Assembly (NCBI GenBank): GCA_016872605.1
Contig: VGZI01000012.1
Span: 1-63,319 of the forward strand
Source: Planctomycetota bacterium
GTDB taxonomy: Bacteria > Planctomycetota > Planctomycetia > Gemmatales > Gemmataceae
Length of the DNA stretch: 63,319 nucleotides
Reading direction: 5' to 3'
Below the pieces are notes generated by a model. It saw nothing but the letters and a program-made list of their open reading frames with translations, had not been told where the DNA came from and made no database searches. Shown here one piece after another: positions 26,919 to 34,466 of this stretch (positions are counted from its first letter, which is position 1; each line of letters opens with the position of its first letter). Made by a program: the position numbers and the translations under genes.

Positions 26919-27431
26919 ATGAATTCAATGCACATCGTTGCTTTCGCCATCGTTTTGGCCGGCGCCGCTCCGGTCATCGCTGACACGCCGCCGCATTCGC
27001 TGGCGGACCTGAAGCGATTGGGCGAGAGCGAACTCACGCGCCTGTTCGAAGGCGCATCGCTGGGAGAAATTCCGGTCGGCCCGGCGCGCGGTCACGTGCT
27101 GTTGATGTCCGAGGCTCGGCTGCCGCGCGTCAAGGCGCGATTGGCGAACTCCGTGTGGAAGGGCAAACACTTCGACGCCGATGGCGGGTTCATCAACCAG
27201 TGGCCCGGCTTTCAAGCTCTGCGGGGCAGCGGAGCTGTCGGCACGAGCTGGCATGACGCCAAGCCGTGTTTGGTGCTCGATTATCCGTCGGGCACACCCG
27301 TCTTCGGCAACACGCGCGACGAGTTGCGTCAGGTCGCGCCGGGTCTTTACTTGGGTCGCCTGTATGAACGCTGCCCCTGTCCGCGCTTCCGCGGGTACTT
27401 CGCGATTGAGATGTGCTGCCTGAGCAAGTGA
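26919..27431 (+). CDS. Exported conserved protein of unknown function
   Basis: 170 residues from the ATG at 26919, which begins a clear signal peptide (MNSMHIVAFAIVLAGAAPVIADTPP); the frame is open from a TTG at 26826 but that would bury the signal. The mature part has a recognisable pattern of an uncharacterised family: WKGKHFD, then LDYPSGTPVFGNTRDELRQV, then PGLYLGRLYER. The layout suggests a lipocalin-like or DUF4334-like barrel, but I do not know a function. Two cysteine pairs occur near the end (RCPCP and MCC). The stop is followed at once by a reversed R1 repeat. Confidence 0.7.
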   Translation: MNSMHIVAFAIVLAGAAPVIADTPPHSLADLKRLGESELTRLFEGASLGEIPVGPARGHVLLMSEARLPRVKARLANSVWKGKHFDADGGFINQWPGFQALRGSGAVGTSWHDAKPCLVLDYPSGTPVFGNTRDELRQVAPGLYLGRLYERCPCPRFRGYFAIEMCCLSK

Positions 27432-27465
27432 TCCCAAGAGTTCGCTGCGCTCACCCCTGGGCTTC
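27432..27465 (-). repeat. R1 palindromic repeat, copy c (reverse orientation)
   Basis: TCCCAAGAGTTCGCTGCGCT + CACCCCTGGGCTTC is the reverse complement of the R1 unit with a few changes. It follows the upstream gene's stop codon directly. Confidence 0.8.
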
Positions 27466-27545
27466 CGGGATTTGGGTGGCATCGGCGCTGTCCCGTTGCG
27501 ATAATAACGGCAGCCCGGTTTCATCCATTCATCGGGAGCATCACC

Positions 27546-29063
27546 ATGTCCACGACCCGGCGCGATTTTCTGACTCGGTCGGCCCAATTGGGCGCAGCGG
27601 CAACCGTCGGCAGCTTCGCCTTTCTCGACAACCTGCCGCCCCTCTCCGCCCAACAAGTGCAACGCTCCCTCGCCCCCGTGCAAGGCGATGTCGAATCGCT
27701 CGTCCGTCTCATCGAGGACACCGCTCGCAATCGACTGCTCGAAGAGATCGCGACACGCATTCGCGGCGGCGCCAGTTATCAGCAAATCTTGGCGGCGTTG
27801 ATGCTGGCCGGCGTACGCGGCATTCAGCCGCGGCCGGTCGGCTTCAAATTTCATTGCGTGCTCGTCGTCAATTCAGCGCATATCGCCAGCCTCGCCGCTC
27901 AAGACCGGGACCGCTGGCTGCCGCTCTTCTGGGCGCTGGACAACTTCAAGGCGTCGCAGGCCCGCAACGCCCAGGAAGGTGACTGGCGCATGTCAGCCCT
28001 TGCGGACAATCGTCTGCCGGCGCCGGAGACGACCCTGCGTAACTTCCGCACCGCGATGGACAATTGGGAAACGGAGAACGCCGACCGCACGACGGCCCAG
28101 CTCGCGCGCATCAGCAGTCAGAACGAAGTCTACGAGATGCTCTGGCGCTACGGCGCCCGGGACTTCCGCGACATCGGGCATAAAGCCATCTTCGTCGCCA
28201 ACTCGTATCGCACGCTCGTCACCATCGGCTGGCGGCATGCCGAGCCGATCATGCGCTCGCTCGTCTACGCCCTTATGGATCACGGCAATCAGGCGAACCC
28301 GGCACGCAGCGATCACGATGCCGATCGCCCGGGCCGCGATAATCTGCGACGCCTGACACGCATCCGCGCCGATTGGCATCAAGGACGCGTATCGCGCGAA
28401 GCGGTCACGGAACTATTGGCGACGCTGCGTACGGCGAATCCGGGCGACGCAGCCGAGGCGGTTGTCACGAAGTTGAACGAGCGCGTCGATCCCTCGTGTA
28501 TCTGGGACGCCCTTTTCCTGACCGCGGGCGAACTTTTGATGAAGCAGCCGGGCATCGTCGGCTTGCACACCGTGACGACGACCAACGCGTTGGCGTTCGG
28601 ATATCAGACTACGGCCAACGATGAGACGCGGCGTTACTTGATGTTGCAGGCCGCATCGTTTTTGCCCATGTTTCGGGCGCGCATGAACAACTTGCCGGCT
28701 ACCCCGCGCATCGACACGTTTGAGCCTGGTGAGTTGGTCGGCCAGGGGCAAGCGACGATCGATGACATCTTCGCGATGATCCCGCGCGACCGGCTTGGCG
28801 CAGCCCGCAAGACGTTGGCGCTCCTGCAAACACGGACGGATCAGATGCCAGCGCTGATGACTACGGCGCGTCGGCTGATTTTCGCCAAGGGAACCGATTC
28901 ACACGACTACAAGTTCAGCTCGGCCGCTCTGGAGGACTTCTTTCACGTCACGCCGCCGTGGCGCAATCGCTTCATGGCCGCCAACATCTTTTGGCTCAAA
29001 GGCTCGGCGGGCAACGACACGCCGGTGCTGCAGCGGACACGAGCCGCATTAGCGGGATCGTGA
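27546..29063 (+). CDS. Tat-exported alpha-helical protein of unknown function
   Basis: 505 residues. The N-terminus has a twin-arginine signal (TTRRDFLTRSAQLGAAATVG), which predicts export of a folded, perhaps cofactor-bearing protein. The mature chain is mainly helical with His-containing conserved-looking segments: FKFHCVLVVNSAHIAS, RDIGHKAIFVANSYRTLVTI, GWRHAEPIMRSLVYAL, GLHTVTTTNALAFGY and HVTPPWRNRFMAANIFWL. Several are spaced as in metal or haem proteins, but I recognise no family. It converges on a di-haem cytochrome gene 200 bp away; a functional link is only a guess. Confidence 0.8.
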   Translation: MSTTRRDFLTRSAQLGAAATVGSFAFLDNLPPLSAQQVQRSLAPVQGDVESLVRLIEDTARNRLLEEIATRIRGGASYQQILAALMLAGVRGIQPRPVGFKFHCVLVVNSAHIASLAAQDRDRWLPLFWALDNFKASQARNAQEGDWRMSALADNRLPAPETTLRNFRTAMDNWETENADRTTAQLARISSQNEVYEMLWRYGARDFRDIGHKAIFVANSYRTLVTIGWRHAEPIMRSLVYALMDHGNQANPARSDHDADRPGRDNLRRLTRIRADWHQGRVSREAVTELLATLRTANPGDAAEAVVTKLNERVDPSCIWDALFLTAGELLMKQPGIVGLHTVTTTNALAFGYQTTANDETRRYLMLQAASFLPMFRARMNNLPATPRIDTFEPGELVGQGQATIDDIFAMIPRDRLGAARKTLALLQTRTDQMPALMTTARRLIFAKGTDSHDYKFSSAALEDFFHVTPPWRNRFMAANIFWLKGSAGNDTPVLQRTRAALAGS

Positions 29064-29089
29064 CCACAGTCCTCCAAAGAGCCTTGTAC

Positions 29090-29197
29090 TTACGGCAGAC
29101 TGAAGCGGAATAGCTCCCATTCATGTTCAAAGAACCAGGAAGCGCCGAGGAGAATGAAACCCGCAAGCACCGAAAGCGAGGCGTGCGGTTGACCCAT
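29090..29197 (-). CDS. Possible 35-residue single-span membrane peptide
   Basis: A short frame from the ATG at 29197 encodes a peptide with one hydrophobic segment (LSVLAGFILLGASWFF) and an acidic/aromatic end (EHEWELFRF). It lies 68 nt downstream of the cytochrome gene on the same strand. No Shine-Dalgarno sequence precedes it. It may be a genuine small accessory protein or chance. Confidence 0.25.
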   Translation of the reverse strand: MGQPHASLSVLAGFILLGASWFFEHEWELFRFSLP

Positions 29198-29265
29198 TTG
29201 AGATGATAATGGCGCATCAGCGCACCTGTGGGATGGCCTGCATCGAGAGATTTCCGTGCAGACGA

Positions 29266-30621
29266 TCACAGCGTCTTGAGATACTCGATAATTGCCCAGC
29301 GCTCTGCGTCGGATAGGTCGTCGCCGAAGGTGTGTCCCATGTTGCCTCGTCCCGGTTGAGTCGTGTCGTAGATCTTGCGGCGTTCGTGTGCCGAGAGGTC
29401 GGCTGGCATTTTGTCGAGGATTTGCACCTTCCAACCGACATTAAGCTTGTCGTAATCGGATTCATCGGTCCGGAAAGAACGGGTGAAGATTTTCGGCCGC
29501 GGCTTCGAGTTGAGCACGTGGTAAAGCGTCGGCACGCTGCCGTTGTGGAAGTACGGCGCGGTCGCCCAGACGCCATCGAGGGGCGGCGCTTGATAGCCGG
29601 CCGATTCGAGCGCCTTGTAGCCGGACGGCTTTTCCTTGGCGAACCAGCTCTGGTTGTAATGCTCGCCCAGCTCTTTCGGCAACCCGTCAAAGCGCGTCGG
29701 ATCGGTGCCGATGACGTTGAGCGGCACGATCTTGCTCGGATATGTCCACTCCTTGCCGTAGGTCCCGTGGCATTGGGCGCACTTCTTGTTGAACAGCTTG
29801 TGCCCCGTCGCGGCCTTCTCGGCGTCGATCGGGAACGGATACTTCGGCGCTTCGAGGCTCAAGAGATAGCCTTGAATGTCCTTGAACACGGGCTCTTCTT
29901 TTTCGAAGACGGCGAGCCCGTTGTTGGGCGTGAGCATGAACTGCATGATCGAGCGGACGGAGCGCGCGTCGGCGCCGCCAGTGTGATACATCGTCTTTTT
30001 CTTCTTGAGCAACCACCACGCAGGCACATCCTCGCACAGCGTATCAGGCAACGGCCAATTGTGGCGATTGACCAGGCGGACGCTCATGTCCGGGTTGCGG
30101 AAGGAATGCAGATAGACGGCCATGGCGCCGGCCTCGGACGTGCCGCGAACGTTGGAGAAAGTATGCGGCAGCTTTCGCGTGATGCCGGCAGCGAGGTTGA
30201 GATCTTCGAAGAACGCCTGGATGTCGAGCGATGCGTTGCCCAGGCCGACGTAGCTCTTGCCGAGAATCGATCCGCCGTGACAAAGCATGCAATCCGTGGT
30301 GAGGCCCTCGATGCCGGGTAGCCCAAAGAAGGCGCCGCGGCGCAAGCCCATCGGATATTTGCCGTTGTCGAACGGGGCCGGATGCAGGCCGTAGCGCTGG
30401 CGAAATGCTTGATCGTAATCGGCCGGTTGCTTTTCGGGCTTGGGCTGCCAGTTCTCCCAGGCGCTGTCGTAGGCTTGGAACGTCCACGGGGCAGGTGTGA
30501 ACGAGCGTGTTTCCAGCGCTTTCTTGCCGCGAGCGATCGAATCGGCGTCGGTAGCGTGAATTGTTGACGAGATGACGAGGGCACAGGTTATGGTCACGGC
30601 GAGGATGGTCCATCGCGGCAT
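29266..30621 (-). CDS. Exported di-haem c-type cytochrome
   Basis: 451 residues with a signal peptide (about 1-23). There are two haem c sites: CMLCH at 111-115 and CAQCH at 281-285. The second half has cytochrome-c-peroxidase/MauG-like features (GHKLFNKKCAQCHG, APPLDGVWATAPYFHNGSVPTL, and the C-terminal GDDLSDAERWAIIEYLKTL). The phrase PYFHNGSVPTL is characteristic of cytochrome peroxidase-like electron carriers. It acts in the periplasm; the redox partner is unknown. The convergent neighbour is the Tat-exported unknown protein. Confidence 0.88.
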   Translation of the reverse strand: MPRWTILAVTITCALVISSTIHATDADSIARGKKALETRSFTPAPWTFQAYDSAWENWQPKPEKQPADYDQAFRQRYGLHPAPFDNGKYPMGLRRGAFFGLPGIEGLTTDCMLCHGGSILGKSYVGLGNASLDIQAFFEDLNLAAGITRKLPHTFSNVRGTSEAGAMAVYLHSFRNPDMSVRLVNRHNWPLPDTLCEDVPAWWLLKKKKTMYHTGGADARSVRSIMQFMLTPNNGLAVFEKEEPVFKDIQGYLLSLEAPKYPFPIDAEKAATGHKLFNKKCAQCHGTYGKEWTYPSKIVPLNVIGTDPTRFDGLPKELGEHYNQSWFAKEKPSGYKALESAGYQAPPLDGVWATAPYFHNGSVPTLYHVLNSKPRPKIFTRSFRTDESDYDKLNVGWKVQILDKMPADLSAHERRKIYDTTQPGRGNMGHTFGDDLSDAERWAIIEYLKTL

Positions 30622-30770
30622 GGAGATTCTCCGAACAGGGGTCGGTGGGACACGTTTCTAGCGCGCCACGGGGGAACCGCAGACTTATTATACGGGACAA
30701 CGGAATAGCGATGCGATGCGTGAAACCACCGAGCGAGGGAGTAGACGCGACATGTGAAAGAGACGGGATG

Positions 30771-31247
30771 TTAATGCGGGGTGTCGCCGTTAAGGCCCTT
30801 GTGCGGCTTGTCGCCGTTCAGGTGCGGCTTAACGCGGACTTTGCTCATCGTAAGGCGGTTGCCCGGTGGGTGGACCATGACCTCTGTCATGTAGTGCTGG
30901 ATCAAGAACAAGCCGCGACCACAGGGGCGTTCGAGATTCTCGTCGGCGAGGGGGTCAGGCACATCCCCGGGGTCGTAGCCGGGGCCTTCATCGGTGACGC
31001 CGACGTCGATACGCTCTGGCAGAACGCGGAAGCGTACATGAACTTTCTTGGCGGGGTCCATTTGGTTGCCATGCTTCATGGCGTTGACGATCGCTTCCTC
31101 GAGCGCCAGGCGAATGCCGAAGATTTCCTTGTCGTCAAAGTGGCATTCCTTGAGTTGGATCTCAATGGCGTCTTGGACACAATGGGCTTGGCCGAGATCG
31201 CTCGGGATCACAAACTCCGTGGATCCGTCCGGCATGCTGGTTCGCAT
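30771..31247 (-). CDS. RsbW/SpoIIAB-like anti-sigma serine kinase (HATPase_c)
   Basis: 158 residues. GHKL ATP-binding boxes are clear: N-box EEAIVNAMKHGN (about 50-61), G1 DEGPGYDP (about 86) and G2 GRGLFLIQHYM (about 110). This is the RsbW type, which phosphorylates a STAS antagonist and may sequester a sigma factor. The basic C-terminal tail carries a short internal repeat (LNGDKPHKG, LNGDTPH) not needed for the fold. It lies downstream of a STAS protein gene with a 159-bp gap, giving a partner-switch pair; no sigma factor or phosphatase gene is adjacent. Confidence 0.88.
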   Translation of the reverse strand: MRTSMPDGSTEFVIPSDLGQAHCVQDAIEIQLKECHFDDKEIFGIRLALEEAIVNAMKHGNQMDPAKKVHVRFRVLPERIDVGVTDEGPGYDPGDVPDPLADENLERPCGRGLFLIQHYMTEVMVHPPGNRLTMSKVRVKPHLNGDKPHKGLNGDTPH

Positions 31248-31406
31248 AGGAATCTCAACAACCTCAAGGGCTACGAAAGGACGCCCTCACTTGAGCCGCT
31301 GGGGATGTGTCACGCTCAAGCTACGAAAGACGTCATTGCTGCAAAAGACATGAAGCCCAGATATTCTAACAATACGCTAAAGAACCGCTAGAGCAAATTG
31401 CCGTGC

Positions 31407-31775
31407 TCATGCGGAAAACGCCTGCAACGCCGACTGCTCGTCCTTTTGAATGTTGAACAAGCGGTCGAGGCGCGTAATCTCAAAGACCTCGTAGATGTCC
31501 TCGTTGATATGACACATCACGAGCTTGCCGTTCTTGGCCTGCACCTTTTTGTTGAGCGTGATGAACTTGCCCAGTGCGGCGCTCGAGAGGTACTCGACGT
31601 TGATGAAGTTGAGCAGAATCTTCTTTCGGTCGTATTGATCGATGAGGCTGAAAAGGTCCTCGCCGATTTTTTGGATGTTCTGCTCATCGAGGATCTTGCG
31701 ATCGATGAAGTTCACGATGGCGATTTCGCCGTTGTCTTCGACTTCCAACCGGCTGCGGCGACCTGGAGTGGACAT
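31407..31775 (-). CDS. STAS-domain anti-anti-sigma factor (RsbV-like)
   Basis: 122 residues from the ATG at 31775, preceded by AGGAG at about 9 nt; longer in-frame starts lack a site. It is a single STAS domain with the phospho-acceptor region EYLSSAALG (Ser64 the likely target) and the usual following helix KFITLNKKVQAKNGKLVM. Phosphorylation by the neighbouring RsbW-like kinase would switch it off. It is expected to be cytoplasmic. The canonical DSSG is LSSA here, so the exact target Ser is uncertain. Confidence 0.88.
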   Translation of the reverse strand: MSTPGRRSRLEVEDNGEIAIVNFIDRKILDEQNIQKIGEDLFSLIDQYDRKKILLNFINVEYLSSAALGKFITLNKKVQAKNGKLVMCHINEDIYEVFEITRLDRLFNIQKDEQSALQAFSA

Positions 31776-31903
31776 GACAAAGTCTCCTGCGAAAACCAAT
31801 CCCAAGTACAGACAGATACGGGGCGAAAGGGACTCGGTTCGCCATTGCCATGTTAAGCCGGGCGGAGCGCTTGTCAAGAAGGAATTCGGGAATCTGAATT
31901 GAG

Positions 31904-31942
31904 TGTAGCGTCCGCGCGGCGTCGCGCGGACGCTAAACGAAG
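31904..31942. repeat. R2 palindrome, copy c
   Basis: Perfect 13-bp arms TAGCGTCCGCGCG (31906-31918) and CGCGCGGACGCTA (31923-31935), followed by AACGAAG. It lies 5 bp from the stop codon of the DUF2203-like gene. Confidence 0.8.
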
Positions 31943-31947
31943 TGGAA

Positions 31948-32412
31948 CTAACTCGGCGTTGCTGGGCCGATCATCGCGTCGTCGAGAGGCCGGCATTGGT
32001 CGATCGGGTCCTGGTGGTAGCGCCATCCGATCACGCCGTCCTTGGCGAAGTGGTCGAACACGTACCAGGCCAGTTCGTCCTTATTGCGAAATGGAATCAG
32101 CACGAATCCGCCGATCGGGTCCAACAGGTAAACATCCAGCGCGTTCAACTCGCCCAGCGCATCTTCGAACTTTTCTTCGGCGCGGCGACGCTCGTCCTGG
32201 CGCGAGGTTTCATCGATCATCTCTTGCCGCCGGCTCGATGCGACAACGTCCGGCCTGCGCTCCAGGCGGCACTCGGCGTTGCGCAATTCGAGCCAGTGTT
32301 CCCGCAAGGAACCGATGACGGAATGGAAGTACGGCAAGGCCTTCGTCACTTCATCCCAATCCCATAGACGCAGGACGCGCATTTCCTCCGCTCGCTCACG
32401 GCGACGTTTCAT
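31948..32412 (-). CDS. DUF2203-like small soluble protein
   Basis: 154 residues. N-terminal basic segment (MKRRRERAEEM), then TKALPYFHSVIGSLREHWLELRNAE, a charged helix (about 55-85), and a C-terminal part with LDVYLLDPIGGFVLIPFRNKDELAWYVFD and IGWRYHQD. The order (helix, long charged helix, then an L-D-P-x-G-G-F-V-x-x-P motif) resembles DUF2203, in which the end is a beta-hairpin of unknown role. The family call is moderate. It is transcribed away from mlaE with a 239-bp divergent gap in which I see no motif. Confidence 0.65.
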   Translation of the reverse strand: MKRRRERAEEMRVLRLWDWDEVTKALPYFHSVIGSLREHWLELRNAECRLERRPDVVASSRRQEMIDETSRQDERRRAEEKFEDALGELNALDVYLLDPIGGFVLIPFRNKDELAWYVFDHFAKDGVIGWRYHQDPIDQCRPLDDAMIGPATPS

Positions 32413-32651
32413 AGCGCCATCTCCTTTGTCAGGGGTTTCGCGAGAGGCCGACGTGGCCTCGCTACCTCAATTCTAGGCGATGTCCACGCGGCCCGATTCT
32501 CGCCGGGAGCGGTTTTTTCGCCAATTCCGCAAATGCCGATTTGAACGCCAGTTACGGACGATTTGGCAAAACGGACGTGTCGTATGGGTTGTGTTCAACC
32601 GGTTCGCTGGTCGATCCGGATGATGGCGGAATATTGCGATCCGACCGGAAT

Positions 32652-33497
32652 ATGACCATGGCCACGGATGAGCCGAGCAAACCGGGTCCTATCGAATCGC
32701 TGGGGTTGGTCGCCATGCACGGCGTGACGATCCTGGGCGATTTTTCCCTCTTTGCGCTGCAAACGTTCGGTTGGATGACCCGTCGACGTCCGGCGCCGGG
32801 CACGCTGCTGCCGAGCTTTTATCTGGTGGGCGTTCGCTCGGTCCCGGTGGTCGCCATCACCGGCATGTTTATCGGCATGGTAATGGCGGTACAACTGTAC
32901 AATCAATTCCACAAGATCGGTCTGGCGACGCACCTCGGCTCGATGATCAATATCACGGTTGTGCGCGAACTCGGCCCAGTGCTGGCGGCGACGATGCTCG
33001 CCGGGCGGGTCGGCAGCGCCATGGCCGCTGAACTCGCGACGATGCGCGTCACCGAGCAAGTCGATGCGCTGTCGTGCCTCGGCGCTCATCCGTTGCACTA
33101 CCTGGTTGTGCCGCGGCTATTGGCGTGTGCCCTGCTGATCCCGCTGCTCACCGTGGTCGCCGATTTCATGGGTATAATGGGAGGCGCTTTCATCTGCACG
33201 CGTCTCTTCGGCGTTGAGGCGCACTTTTACTGGGCGCACACCGAATCGTACGTGACCATGTGGGACGTGAGCATGGGAGTGGTCAAGGCGTTTTTCTTCG
33301 GCATCGCCATCGCCCTGATCAGCTGCCATCGCGGGCTGAACGGCCAACCCGGCGCCGAGGGAGTCGGGCAGTCGGCGACGGAAGCGTTCGTCGCTTCGTT
33401 TGTGGTGATCCTGATTCTCAACTTCTTCCTGGCGATCTTCTTGGTCACCGCCTACGACCGGTTCATCCTGCAGGGAGCATCGCGTACGTTTTTCTGA
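32652..33497 (+). CDS. mlaE: MlaE-family lipid ABC transporter permease
   Basis: 281 residues from the ATG at 32652 (a second ATG is at 32658); the frame is open from 32541 with TTG. The MlaE signature is strong: TGMFIGMVMAVQLYNQF, INITVVRELGPVLAATMLAGRVGSAMAAELATM and VTEQVDALSCLG. Five or so transmembrane segments are predicted. In Gram-negative bacteria MlaFEDB moves phospholipids between inner and outer membranes. mlaF and mlaD follow on the same strand; MlaB and MlaC genes are not present nearby. Confidence 0.95.
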   Translation: MTMATDEPSKPGPIESLGLVAMHGVTILGDFSLFALQTFGWMTRRRPAPGTLLPSFYLVGVRSVPVVAITGMFIGMVMAVQLYNQFHKIGLATHLGSMINITVVRELGPVLAATMLAGRVGSAMAAELATMRVTEQVDALSCLGAHPLHYLVVPRLLACALLIPLLTVVADFMGIMGGAFICTRLFGVEAHFYWAHTESYVTMWDVSMGVVKAFFFGIAIALISCHRGLNGQPGAEGVGQSATEAFVASFVVILILNFFLAIFLVTAYDRFILQGASRTFF

Positions 33498-33505
33498 GCC
33501 GCTTT

Positions 33506-33561
33506 GCCGCTTGCGGCTTTGCGCTCGCAAGGCGCCGCGCGAGCGCGAAGCCGCAAGCGGC
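33506..33561. repeat. GC-rich palindrome between mlaE and mlaF (R2-related)
   Basis: 23-bp arms at 33506-33528 (GCCGCTTGCGGCTTTGCGCT + CGC) and 33539-33561, with one mismatch and a 10-bp loop. It fills most of the 80-bp gap between the two cistrons. Confidence 0.85.
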
Positions 33562-33577
33562 TGTTGAGTCCCCACCC

Positions 33578-34381
33578 ATGACCACACCGCTTATCTCATT
33601 CCAGAAGCTCGGAATGGAATTTCACCAGCAGCGCGTCCTGGTCGACATCAACCTTGACATCGCCCGCGGACAGACAGTCGTCATCATCGGAGAAAGCGGT
33701 TGCGGCAAAACCGTGATGCTCAAGCTCATGATCGCCCTCTTGCAGCCCACTTCCGGATGCGTCACGTTCGACGGCAAGGTCCTCGCCGACCTCGACGATC
33801 AGGCCCTCACCGAGCAACGCTTGCGCTTCGGCTTCCTCTTCCAAAGCGCCGCCCTATTCGATAGCCTCAGCGTCTTCGATAACGTCGCCTTCGGCCTGCG
33901 CGAACAGAGCCGAATGGACGACGACGAGATCGCCAAGACCGTTCGGCAACGCCTGCAAGAAGTCGGCCTGCCCGAGGCGGTCGAAGAAAAAAAACCGGCC
34001 GAGCTGTCCGGCGGCATGAAGAAGCGCGTCGGCCTCGCCCGCGCTCTGGCCATGAATCCTGAAGTCATGCTCTACGATGAGCCGACGACCGGACTCGATC
34101 CGATCATGACCGATGTCATCAACGAATTGATCCTGCAGGTTCGGCAACGCACTCCGGTGACCAGCGTCATCGTCACGCACGAGATGAAAACCGTGTATAA
34201 AGTGGCCGACCGCGTGGTGATGCTCCACCCGCTGTCGCGCCTGAATCCGGGCGAGAACCAGATCCTGTTCGACGGCTCGCCCAGCGCATTGAAAGCCTCG
34301 CCCGACCCGCGGGTGCAGCAGTTTATCGAAGGCCAGGCCCGTGAACGCCTGCAGGAGTTGGCCACGCAAGCCCAAGGGTGA
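33578..34381 (+). CDS. mlaF: MlaF-family lipid ABC transporter ATPase
   Basis: 267 residues from the ATG at 33578. Walker A GESGCGKT, Q-loop FLFQSAALFD, signature LSGGMKKRVGLARAL, Walker B VMLYDEPTTGLDP and switch His in VIVTHEMKTV are all present, in the Mkl/MlaF style. It powers MlaE. The last residues (QAQG) and the TGA stop lie inside an R1 repeat that begins at 34368, so the native end of the protein has probably been replaced. Confidence 0.95.
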   Translation: MTTPLISFQKLGMEFHQQRVLVDINLDIARGQTVVIIGESGCGKTVMLKLMIALLQPTSGCVTFDGKVLADLDDQALTEQRLRFGFLFQSAALFDSLSVFDNVAFGLREQSRMDDDEIAKTVRQRLQEVGLPEAVEEKKPAELSGGMKKRVGLARALAMNPEVMLYDEPTTGLDPIMTDVINELILQVRQRTPVTSVIVTHEMKTVYKVADRVVMLHPLSRLNPGENQILFDGSPSALKASPDPRVQQFIEGQARERLQELATQAQG

Positions 34382-34453
34382 GCGCAGCGAACCCCTGGGA
34401 TCGGAGGCGCCGCCCCCTCACCCCCAACCCCTCTCCCTCGGTGGGGAGAGGGG
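34368..34453 (+). repeat. Composite repeat: R1 plus CCCTCTCCC hairpin (module 2), copy at mlaF-mlaD
   Basis: R1 (34368-34401) overlaps the mlaF stop. After 10 bp of unrelated sequence, module 2 (34412-34453) carries CCCCCTCACCCCCAACCCCT and a perfect 10-bp hairpin CCCCTCTCCC (34428-34437) with GGGAGAGGGG (34444-34453). The right arm runs into GGAG (34455-34458), 8 nt before the mlaD ATG. The same two modules, with the same 10-bp spacing, recur at 57418-57502. Confidence 0.88.
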
Positions 34454-34466
34454 AGGAGACAACAAC

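Noticed and set aside
33260..33577. N-terminal extension of MlaF through mlaE
   Set aside because: Out-of-frame reading of mlaE; the ABC ATPase domain starts directly at ATG 33578.
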